A DNA stretch of 64,000 bases. It comes from an uncultured Opitutales bacterium. Lineage in GTDB: Bacteria > Verrucomicrobiota > Verrucomicrobiia > Opitutales > Intestinicryptomonadaceae. The DNA is taken from NCBI GenBank assembly GCA_900548275.1, contig URJY01000007.1:1-64000 (forward strand), written 5' to 3'. Under the pieces are notes generated by a model. The model had not been told where the DNA came from. It was given only the letters and a program-made list of their open reading frames with translations, and made no database searches. Position numbers and translations under genes: made by a program. The first letter of the stretch is position 1. Each line of letters starts with the position of its first letter. Below, in pieces: positions 26,901 to 32,480 of the stretch.

Positions 26901-27871
26901 CCGAGCTTCGCCGTCGTGTTGCCGAGCTTTGTCTGCTCGTCGCCGAGGTTTACAAGCCCCTTAACATCCTCTACAACGATGCCTTCGGACGCATTTATCA
27001 CGTCGGCTCTAAGCTTGCCCTTGAGTGTAAGCTTTTTTTCGGCATTATCAACGTCGACATACACGCCGTATCCGCCGCGTGTCGGCGAACCGTCGTCAAT
27101 GCCCGTAATTGTCGCTTCGGACTTAATCGTACGGGCACTAATAGCGGCGTCGTTGGCTCCGATATCGACTTTTGCGTCTTTGGAATCGGAATCGCCGAGA
27201 ACATCGGCATCCAGCCATCCGCCTTTGAGTTCGCCGATTTTAATATCCTTAATCTGTCCGACTTTGACGTCGCCTACAATCTTGTCGACATTTACGCTGC
27301 CGATGTTTGTAGCGTCGATTGCCGTTGCGTTTCTGTTGTCAACGTCGACTGTCTTCGCACTGATTTCCTTGGCGGTAATCGATTCGATTTCTTCGCCCGA
27401 AACTGCGGTTGCGTCCTTGTAGCTTTCAGCCGAAATCGTCGCGCCTGCGGCGTCGATTTTACCCTTTACGCCGTCTTCAAACTTTACGGTCGTAATGTCT
27501 TCGGGCTTTCCGCCGACAAAGCCTTGACCTCTGTTGGAATCGAGAACAGCGCCCTCTTCCATCGTAAGAGTGCCCGTCTTTGCTTCGCCGCCGTCGAAAA
27601 CGACGCCGTCTCTGACCATAGTGGCCGAACCCGAAACCTTGACGTTCGATACCGAACCGATTTCGGAACCGTCCTCAAACTGGTTACCCTTCTTAATCGT
27701 GCGGGGGAACGTCGATTCGCCGTTATGTTCGATTGTTGCCGTTTCGGCGTTATAACTCCATCCGTCCGTAGTGTCGGCGGCATAAACGCCCGCGGCGGCA
27801 CAGAACAGCGAAATCAACGCCACTCTCCCCGTACGCTTCTGCACGGGAACTTTCTTTTGTTTTTTAGCCAT
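20912..27871 (-). CDS. Giant autotransporter with repetitive passenger and C-terminal beta-barrel
   Basis: A 2,319-residue type V secreted surface protein. The N-terminus (MAKKQKKVPVQKRTGRV, then a hydrophobic stretch ending GVYA before ADT) is a signal peptide with a basic n-region. ATG 27871, preceded by AAGGG, is preferred over upstream ATGs. Residues about 40-2030 are a cysteine-free passenger of short beta-strand repeats built on patterns such as GDVTVG, VGGNATF and NGNLT, as in beta-helix adhesins. The last 280 or so residues form an autotransporter barrel with alternating strands, ending LNAGVQLKF; the terminal Phe is the outer-membrane assembly signal. Its upstream region is the invertible element at 27947-28134, so expression is probably phase-variable. 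The target (host, mucus or other cells) is unknown. Confidence 0.9.
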   Translation of the reverse strand: MAKKQKKVPVQKRTGRVALISLFCAAAGVYAADTTDGWSYNAETATIEHNGESTFPRTIKKGNQFEDGSEIGSVSNVKVSGSATMVRDGVVFDGGEAKTGTLTMEEGAVLDSNRGQGFVGGKPEDITTVKFEDGVKGKIDAAGATISAESYKDATAVSGEEIESITAKEISAKTVDVDNRNATAIDATNIGSVNVDKIVGDVKVGQIKDIKIGELKGGWLDADVLGDSDSKDAKVDIGANDAAISARTIKSEATITGIDDGSPTRGGYGVYVDVDNAEKKLTLKGKLRADVINASEGIVVEDVKGLVNLGDEQTKLGNTTAKLGENALEVKGTLDGDLNSFGTISGNVEIDTINGNTTISALDGDLTAKTLGKSELEEGETPSETNITVSASDKGNRTIGIDTINGNATISMDDTDGSMTIKKIGQVNGELTVNDYAKIKNIENVDGKLTLNGGDKQATAKVGYAKELEANADGLTDVDTADTVHLKGEKLTLKGETVKSESENSRTTIADLGKGDTIGSVIVGDVKLDGSIDGFKGNLTANSTDDVNIENGYTGNIDIKKVRDADGNPAGNFRSDENAIAGDVKLGTVGNVEVNGGIAANGEAANGNLAIDNVSGDVDIKNGVAGDVNIGSAGGSMNVEGGIGGNFEIANSEGLVNVDTVGKDMTIGASGSTIKVGTVEGTATINGEDAKFDIANAGGLTLGNAGGKLTIADNKLTLSDSSNINSMTDEDGNAIGTNIKAGGNVKVGTLDKETTIDGFEGNLSAGTTTDINVGDKGLTGNLTVGNVDGKLASSEKSKITGDITLIDANEIALGGDVDGNITVVDKAGKVDVANVSGDLNIATANGDVTANGTIGGDLGVANANGNVSAKTVGGDMTVGNLGGGTVSATEVGGTAKITGNGTFDIAKAGNLDLGTTSGSLNLGENNLATVADSNLNSALDEEGNAKSTTIVAGGTVKVDTLDKTTTIDGFNGNLEAANTSDIKVGENGLTGDLTVGTVGGDLTADGKIDGNIKADETRSKVAVKNVSGDMTVGIAGGDVSATEVGGTLEVGNLGGKTVSADKAGSVVAGGTGNVKVDNAGSLEVKTDAGSLTIEGQFVSANDGDVTVANSDASKGMEVTESVKVAGVSKESKITDFNGDITIDNATAKVDVNAKDANLNITMGGNKTDEILNVENAATVTVNGTGTATIKNAGEINSEITATSTVIDGQKLTQESRNSLISAETEVGGSFNLNEVQDVEVKGGFDGSVKIAKTTGTIDAATGEQNDALKVSEGDKADITVGVADGNVTVDGNIKNIDVTFDDSVNPSYKLDVSGRADSATVNNGNATIVEAGDLTAFDKSDKDVNLDIVNGKVTVKHASDILDAEGNNIEQTVSADKVTGTLTLNNVADVDLDNAKFGGNITVKGTANNFAIDKVNDLTFNTENEINGSLTIRESVNKITTGDIKNNLDVAQNIGEINVGTVGGNATFDDAQGKVTTSDITGSLDVAKNTGDITVGTVGGNATFGDAQGKVTTSDITGSLDVTKNTGDITVGNVGGKMTLGDAQGAVVADSANGVDATLNGGSLKINGNAGDVNLEGKGSVENIANSDSLTFTDDFNGQAQFGIISGDVNANGNFVKDLDIGTVSGAVNLNNVDKLKIALANGGEDKSVSVNNVKDLNVWLFNDTNLIVNGEAKKAKVNGGCDATFIGKAGTILVDDHLNGTLTVQSGVDELNITNVTKTVVENGAGSVTANFNDRDASMNIDSVSGNMSVNTTKKVQLKIGNVDGLTNFLGTGDITIYDSANASFQTFSFEDGSITLDKSVVKFNGDVNGRADMNIEDSTVDFATKLETTGDVKIDNSKVRFSDNSDDRNSVVLKAAKLYGTSAKEMIDFLYNDTYGIGEDVNQSSLTKHTLVGDHKDDGKIIAELGDDVDRTINVGHIKGSFYNNAENRVAFKIEKNSFFTDNATSENEKAFAQVLDSAEYTGNDASDERAVAVKRNYYNLAQNGGFASALPQAVSRAARMNMDLSNIVHLDTINRTSATRDMINAYGKKLNEFGRTDSLVKGTSFVTVRNINRFASYGGDSYASGSNDYIYGGLVNAEYLVNEDLFAGLGVGGFQAKSSGKDNSGKAETQSFALNLYGDYAFYDGFDWYFGATYAFGMNNTDRQRGAEKATSDWNSNLVGVFSGVRYTWKPFEDQSIAIKPLVGLNANFLLNPSYDEDAGGLDKLSIEERDYSSFKTIVGVEAVKAFDFGLSVAARMFYTHEFADNSYNVGATLGDTYRTYGSFVYRGYEMDRDAGIFGVGLGYDINPDWRVYLDYAAEVSGDVYHNLNAGVQLKF
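23283..23515. repeat. 108-bp tandem repeats inside the autotransporter gene
   Basis: Units begin at 23283, 23391 and 23499 (the third is partial and more divergent). They encode 36-residue repeats with the core TSDITGSLDV. The first two units differ at only a few bases, indicating recent duplication or slippage within the passenger. Confidence 0.85.
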
Positions 27872-27946
27872 ATGACCCTTCATTATTGGTTTAGAAAAAT
27901 AACCCGAATTACAAACAGTAATTCTCATTACGAAGGGGTGAGTATT

Positions 27947-27964
27947 GTATTGGGAATACTACTG
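27947..27964. repeat. Left inverted repeat of the invertible element
   Basis: GTATTGGGAATACTACTG. It is the perfect reverse complement of 28117-28134; bases immediately outside and inside the 18 bp do not match. Confidence 0.95.
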
Positions 27965-27975
27965 ATTTTCTGTTT

Positions 27976-28027
27976 TTGCAATAAATTGAATTGCAACCTG
28001 TTAAAATTGCAAGTGTGAATATTGCAA
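27976..28027. repeat. TTGCAA hexamer array inside the invertible element
   Basis: The self-complementary hexamer TTGCAA occurs at 27976, 27991, 28007 and 28022, spaced 15, 16 and 15 bp, with TTGCAT at 28034. The last full copy sits in the 12-bp palindrome ATATTGCAATAT. Regular spacing of about 1.5 helical turns suggests bound protein (recombinase accessory factor or regulator). Confidence 0.7.
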
Positions 28028-28116
28028 TATGGATTGCATAATAATTACGAATCGTTTATTCTACTCAAATATTTTATTTCAAGGGATTATAGAATATTTT
28101 TTATGATTTTTATTGA

Positions 28117-28134
28117 CAGTAGTATTCCCAATAC
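28117..28134. repeat. Right inverted repeat of the invertible element
   Basis: CAGTAGTATTCCCAATAC, the perfect reverse complement of 27947-27964. It ends one base before the preferred ATG of the recombinase gene. Confidence 0.95.
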
Positions 28135-28135
28135 G

Positions 28136-29137
28136 ATGAACAACGAATTTATTACCGCAAAAACACTCCTCAAGGGCACGAAGATGTCGATTGTCGACGC
28201 CGCGCGCCTTGTCAAAAATATTTTGGATGCAAAAAATTCCGAAATGTCGATGGGCGATTTCCAGTATTGTACGATGGTCGCCGAAGCAGGCAAACGCCAC
28301 GTACGAACAAAGGAAACCACGTTCGCCGAGGCGTTCGCCCCGTACGTCGAAAGCAAAAAACATCTGCGCTATTCGTCGCTGCACGACATCCGCTGTATGG
28401 GCAACCGCATGCTTCGCTCGAACCCCGAACTGGCAAAGCGTCGCCTATCGACCCTATCGCCCGCCGAAATAGAAATGTGGATTGCGGACGCTTTCGACAA
28501 AGCCCCTCAATTCAACAAAGCCTGCACAATGCTGCACGGCTTCTTCGAATTCGCAATCCGCCGCGACTGGTGCGACAAAAACCCCGTAAAGCGAATCGAA
28601 CGCCGCAGAATCGTGGAACGGGAAATCCGCCCGCTAAAACTCGCCGAGACAAAAAAGCTCATTCAAAACGCAAAAAAGGAAAACGCAAACTGCGCCGTCG
28701 CCGCCGCGCTGCTCGTCTTCGGCGGAATACGTCCGCGCGAGGTACGCCGCCTGAAATGGGGCGACATCGACACCGAGGAATGCGTAATAACGGTGCGCTC
28801 GCAATGCTCGAAAACAGGCGGAGTCAGACACGTTGAAATTCCGCCCGCGCTCAAACGCATTCTTCTGAAAATTAAATGCGACGACCGCGAGGACGAAAAC
28901 ATCTGCCCCGACGACTGGGAACGCCGATGGCGGAAAATCCGTAACAATTCGGGCTTCCGCGGTCGATGGGTACAGGACGTTCTGCGCCACACCTACGCAA
29001 GTTTCCACGCCAAGCACTACGCCGACCTGCCGCGTCTGCAACTGAATATGGGACACCGCGACCTCTCGCTTTTACGCTCGCGATACGTCAATATGCGTGG
29101 CATATCGAAAAGCGACGCAAAAAGCTTTTTCAATTAG
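28136..29137 (+). CDS. Tyrosine recombinase, probable invertase of the adjacent switch
   Basis: A 333-residue tyrosine-type site-specific recombinase. The N-terminal core-binding domain is at about 60-160. Catalytic residues are Arg199 in GGIRPREVRRL, Lys226 in SKTGG, Arg284 in DVLRHTYAS, His307 in MGHRDLS and the nucleophile Tyr317 in RSRYVNM. The box II His (three residues before Arg284) is replaced by Asp281. The frame stays open upstream to ATG 28103 and 28022, but those starts lie inside the invertible segment and would be lost on inversion, so ATG 28136, just outside the repeat, is preferred. No excisionase, phage genes or att-like tRNA site are beside it, which favours a local DNA-inversion role over an integrase. 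Confidence 0.85.
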   Translation: MNNEFITAKTLLKGTKMSIVDAARLVKNILDAKNSEMSMGDFQYCTMVAEAGKRHVRTKETTFAEAFAPYVESKKHLRYSSLHDIRCMGNRMLRSNPELAKRRLSTLSPAEIEMWIADAFDKAPQFNKACTMLHGFFEFAIRRDWCDKNPVKRIERRRIVEREIRPLKLAETKKLIQNAKKENANCAVAAALLVFGGIRPREVRRLKWGDIDTEECVITVRSQCSKTGGVRHVEIPPALKRILLKIKCDDREDENICPDDWERRWRKIRNNSGFRGRWVQDVLRHTYASFHAKHYADLPRLQLNMGHRDLSLLRSRYVNMRGISKSDAKSFFN

Positions 29138-29177
29138 CGCGCCGCCGAAAAAAAACGGGACGCGCCGCCGCTCGAAG

Positions 29178-30284
29178 CTATTCCAAAACAAGCCTGAATT
29201 CGTTGTCGGAATCGCGGTTCCACGACAAGTCCTGCGTGCGCTCGGACGCGGCGAACAGGGGCGAGTACGTGCGCATCGAAACCGTTTTTCCGTCGGGCAT
29301 AAATTCCATAATGCGCAGCCATCCGTCGCCGCCGTTTCCGTGCCAACCGCCGCAGGACTGCGGATTGAAGAGCACCAACGGAATCTTGCGCCCCTTCGCG
29401 TTCGTGTAGTCGATGTTGCCCGACATTCTGTTCGGTCTGCCCGAGTGCCCGCAAAGCACGAGCTTCAAATTGTCGGAATCGTCGGCAAGCCTCTTCAATA
29501 CGGCTTCGGCGTAGTTGCGCGGCTGAAGCTTGTACTTCTCGGTCTGGATTACCGCGACCTCCTTTTTGTTGACGCGCAAAATCGAATGGGTGAGCAATAT
29601 CACCTTGTGGTTTTTGTACCGCTCCGAAGTCATCAGTTTCTTCGCCCAATCGATGCTTTCGTCGCGGGGGGCGAACTCGAGCGATATTACGAGCACCTTG
29701 CCCCAGTTCGGCAGGTCGAATTCGTAGGCGGCATTCTCGAGAGTCATAACGCCGTGCGAATCGGGGGCGGTTTCGACAAGACAGTCGCGCCACAACGGAT
29801 TTTTCGTTATCGGGAAATATTTGGCAAACTGCGTGTCGCGGTTCTCCGAACAGTAAAAGCCGTAGTCGTGATTGCCCGTGCAAAGAACATAAGGCAACAC
29901 GCCGTCGAGCCGCGAAAACGCGCGGGCAGTGCTCTCCCACTGCAACGCCGACGGAACGTTTGTCGTCTCCGACTTCATCTTGGGATTAAACTTCGTCAAC
30001 ATCCCGTTGTGCTCCACGAGGTCGCCCGTGCAGAGGACAAGCTTGATGTTCAAAACATCCTTGTGCGCGGCAGTCCACGCCGTCATCAATTCGAAAATCG
30101 GCTGGCTGAACGAAAACTTGGAATAAGTCTGCGGATCGCCCAACAGAATCATCGAGAACGAGTCCTTGTTCTCGAGCGCAGGCGGATTCTTAAGCTTTAC
30201 GTCGGGCGGATTCGAAACATCGGCAAACACCGAAATCGCGAAAACGGAGAACAAAACGAATATAAACTTTCCGATTTTAGACAT
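29178..30284 (-). CDS. Secreted calcineurin-like metallophosphoesterase
   Basis: A 368-residue secreted protein. The signal peptide MSKIGKFIFVLFSVFAISVFA fixes the start at 30284. The metallophosphoesterase motif set is in order: GDPQ, LCTGDLVEHNG, LCTGNHDYG, LLTHS and LCGHSGRPNR, providing the two-metal site. The substrate is unknown; secreted members act on nucleotides, phosphodiesters or phosphoproteins. The gene converges with the recombinase gene, 40 bases apart, with no obvious hairpin between. Confidence 0.85.
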   Translation of the reverse strand: MSKIGKFIFVLFSVFAISVFADVSNPPDVKLKNPPALENKDSFSMILLGDPQTYSKFSFSQPIFELMTAWTAAHKDVLNIKLVLCTGDLVEHNGMLTKFNPKMKSETTNVPSALQWESTARAFSRLDGVLPYVLCTGNHDYGFYCSENRDTQFAKYFPITKNPLWRDCLVETAPDSHGVMTLENAAYEFDLPNWGKVLVISLEFAPRDESIDWAKKLMTSERYKNHKVILLTHSILRVNKKEVAVIQTEKYKLQPRNYAEAVLKRLADDSDNLKLVLCGHSGRPNRMSGNIDYTNAKGRKIPLVLFNPQSCGGWHGNGGDGWLRIMEFMPDGKTVSMRTYSPLFAASERTQDLSWNRDSDNEFRLVLE

Positions 30285-30806
30285 ATATAGAATTTCTTTT
30301 GTGTTTGTGTGCGCGTCCCGAGAACGGACAAACCGCCGCCCTCTTTTCGAAGAGGATACTTTTACCCCGAACATTTTTTACAAGCAAATTCCGCCCGAAA
30401 CGCAAATTGCGAAAAATCGAAACGCCGCCAACACGAATACGTTATCTCAAAAACCGTACCGTGCTTTTGCCTTACCAGAAAGCCCACTTTAAATTTTTGC
30501 GTATTTACGCAGAAATTTAAAGTAAAGACTTGATTTTGCACGCTTAACGTGTGGACGAAACAATGAGTAGTTGGAGAAATTACTGCGTATTGTCGCATCT
30601 ACAATCGACAGCCTGACGAACCCAACCAAGTTTGCAAAACACATTCAATTCCGAAAAGAAAAGCAAAATTTCCAAAGCTAAAATCAAGAATTATCTTGAT
30701 ATGCCACAAGACACCTTTGCTGTCGCAAAAATTCCATCCCCGACCCGCGCACAATCCGAACAAAAAAAAACCGCGTTTTCGGCGGCTTCATTTTTTCGCA
30801 ACCCTC
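30285..30806. other. Non-coding region with a 38-bp near-perfect palindrome
   Basis: 522 bases between the phosphoesterase gene and tRNA-Glu with no credible gene. The notable structure is at 30486-30523: arms of 18 bases starting ACTTTAAATTT and ending AAATTTAAAGT pair at 17 of 18 positions around a 2-nt loop. It could be a terminator, a regulatory dyad or a decayed element end. A T-run for the minus-strand tRNA lies at 30764-30773. Confidence 0.6.
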
Positions 30807-30884
30807 TGGCGTCCCCACGGGGATTCGAACCCCGGTTCTTGGAATGAAAATCCAATGTCCTAGACCGGGCTAGACGATAGGGAC
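30807..30884 (-). tRNA. tRNA-Glu (TTC)
   Basis: Minus-strand cloverleaf of 75 bases plus an encoded CCA (30807-30809). Acceptor GTCCCTA pairs with TGGGGAC, the anticodon stem-loop is TTGGA-TTTTCAT-TCCAA giving TTC, and the T-arm is CGGGGTTCGAATCCCCG. CCA is encoded here, but not in the two tRNAs at 34.8-35.1 kb. Confidence 0.95.
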
Positions 30885-31071
30885 TTCTCCAAAGAATTTT
30901 TGAAAGTCTCTCAAGGTACGGATTTCCTCTTCGCTTGCAAGCTTTTTTTTCGAAAATATTCAACTTTTTTCCCGCGCGTTCGTTTCTTCCTATTTATCGC
31001 GCAGTTATCAATTTCGCCCCTCGGTTTTTTTTGCCGCAGAAATCGCCGCACCGTCTTTTTCGCGCAAAAAA

Positions 31072-31096
31072 AACGCCGTCCGATATGGGCGGCGTT
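31072..31096 (-). terminator. Intrinsic terminator of the acetyl esterase pair
   Basis: AACGCCGTCC / GGGCGGCGTT (one G-T pair) around GATAT, followed by eight T's on the minus strand. Confidence 0.85.
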
Positions 31097-31112
31097 CGCA
31101 AAAATATACCAC

Positions 31113-32348
31113 TTATTTGCTCTTTTTATAGACGGGGTTTTTCTTCCACGGCGAGCGGTATGGGTGGGTACCGTTTTGCGCAAAGTCGAGCGTCGTGTTC
31201 TTGTTTGCGTTGTTGAACAGAATCGTTACGCCCGACGGCGGGCAAACGTAGTCGCCCAGTCTTGCGGAGATTTCAACGCGGCACTTCACGCGCTTAATCG
31301 CATTGGTCGAATCGAAGTACAGCACTTCGGGGATATATTCGGGCGCGAACAGCGCGCGCTGTTTGCCTTCCGCCTTGCCGTTGAGGTTGCACATCCACGG
31401 AACGTTCGGGCGGCATTTTGTAACGTCTTGGTCGAGCATCGCAACGAATATCGACTGGAAGCCGCCCATGCTGCCGCCGCTTACGCTTATGTTTTTGCCG
31501 TTCCATTCGGGCAGTGTCTTGACGTATTGAAGGGCGCGGATGTCGCGCAGAAGCATATCCCTAAAATAATTGTTTTCGGGGTTTTTGTTGTTCTTTGCGC
31601 GGAGTCCGAAACCCGAAAGCTCTATTTTCTTCTGCTTGTAATAGTCGTCCGACTGTCCGAGTTCGTAGCTGTGGCGCGCCACCGTAAGCGATATCGCATT
31701 CGGGCGGTACGCGGGGTTTATGCGGCTGACCCCGTAGCCGTGCACGAACATTTCAATCGGCAGCGATTTCGCCTTCGCATTTTCGGGAATCGACAGATAC
31801 GCCTTTGCGGGCTTGCCCACGCAGTCGAGGGTAAGTTCGTACGTCTTGTAGCCCTTTACCTTGCTCGGGATTTCCTTGCGGTCGCACTTCATCGGGACTT
31901 TGTCGAGATACGAAAGCTGGCGTTTCCAGAACGCGTCGAAGTCGGCGGGTTCGGGGGTAATCTGCACGATTTTGTCGAAGTCGGCACACGCGCCGCCGTC
32001 GAAGAGGTCGAAGCCTTTCGCCTTCTTGCCGTTTTCGTCGACGGGCGTTGCGGTGATTCTAACGAAGCCGGGGACATCTATCGAAGCCTCAATCACCACG
32101 GGCTCTTTACCCGAGACCGCCGTGCCCGATTTCGTAATGCCGTCGTCGCCGCGACGCATCCAGTTGAACTTCTGCCCCTCGACAATGTTGCCCTTGTCGT
32201 CCTGAATTTGGAGCGAGAACTTCATTTTTTCGCCCGCCTTGTAGCCCAGCGCGTCCTTGTCGCATGTGCCGATGAAGTAGGCGTTCGCCGCCAACGCCGC
32301 AAGGGAGGCGGAGAACAACATAACCGATGTTGCCAATAATTTTTTCAT
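31113..32348 (-). CDS. Secreted CE7-type acetyl(xylan) esterase, copy A
   Basis: A 411-residue secreted alpha/beta-hydrolase of the acetylxylan esterase/cephalosporin-C deacetylase type. The signal peptide is MKKLLATSVMLFSASLAALAANA. An N-terminal beta domain (about 25-125) precedes the hydrolase, whose nucleophile is Ser293 in VSGGSMGGFQS. The Asp is in ARLGDYVCPPSG and the His in NGTHPY. It would remove acetyl groups from xylan or acetylated sugars, helping the neighbouring hydrolases. The first 155 residues are identical to copy B just upstream, while the rest diverges. ATG 32348 is chosen to match copy B. Confidence 0.85.
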   Translation of the reverse strand: MKKLLATSVMLFSASLAALAANAYFIGTCDKDALGYKAGEKMKFSLQIQDDKGNIVEGQKFNWMRRGDDGITKSGTAVSGKEPVVIEASIDVPGFVRITATPVDENGKKAKGFDLFDGGACADFDKIVQITPEPADFDAFWKRQLSYLDKVPMKCDRKEIPSKVKGYKTYELTLDCVGKPAKAYLSIPENAKAKSLPIEMFVHGYGVSRINPAYRPNAISLTVARHSYELGQSDDYYKQKKIELSGFGLRAKNNKNPENNYFRDMLLRDIRALQYVKTLPEWNGKNISVSGGSMGGFQSIFVAMLDQDVTKCRPNVPWMCNLNGKAEGKQRALFAPEYIPEVLYFDSTNAIKRVKCRVEISARLGDYVCPPSGVTILFNNANKNTTLDFAQNGTHPYRSPWKKNPVYKKSK

Positions 32349-32352
32349 ATGC
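31885..32352. repeat. 468-bp near-identical duplication, copy A end
   Basis: It matches 33250-33717 with two differences seen by eye over 468 bp (both near the 31.9 kb end). The block runs from seven bases outside the start codon to the codons for DKVPMKC, then similarity drops abruptly to paralogue level. Confidence 0.9.
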
Positions 32353-32480
32353 ATTTTAGTGTTGAAATTTGACAAAACAAACCGACGACAGACGGCGCGA
32401 ATGCACCGCCTCCTCTGTTTTGTCGGAATAAAAACGTGTTCGGGAATCATTGTCAAAGCATATAATGGATAGAATTCGTC

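Larger units (their letters stand above)
27947..28134. promoter_or_regulatory. Candidate invertible promoter (inverton) between autotransporter and recombinase
   Basis: A 188-bp AT-rich segment bounded by perfect 18-bp inverted repeats, placed exactly between a giant surface autotransporter (minus) and a divergent tyrosine recombinase (plus). Size, repeat length and gene neighbours match phase-variable invertible promoters known in gut bacteria. In the assembled orientation a consensus -35 box TTGACA (28113-28118) straddles the inner edge of the right repeat and points at the recombinase, while a TATAAT (28091-28086) lies on the minus strand facing the autotransporter without a good -35. Inversion would swap both. 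The repeats are seen directly; switching is inference. Confidence 0.8.

Noticed and set aside
28022..28135. Upstream extension of the recombinase to ATG 28022 or 28103
   Set aside because: It lies inside the invertible segment and reads through the inverted repeat. The residues are AT-driven (Phe/Ile/Tyr-rich) and not similar to recombinase N-termini. Kept only as a possible orientation-dependent variant.
28136..29137. Recombinase as a prophage or genomic-island integrase
   Set aside because: No phage, plasmid or cargo genes and no tRNA adjoin it, while perfect inverted repeats sit directly at its start beside a surface-protein gene.
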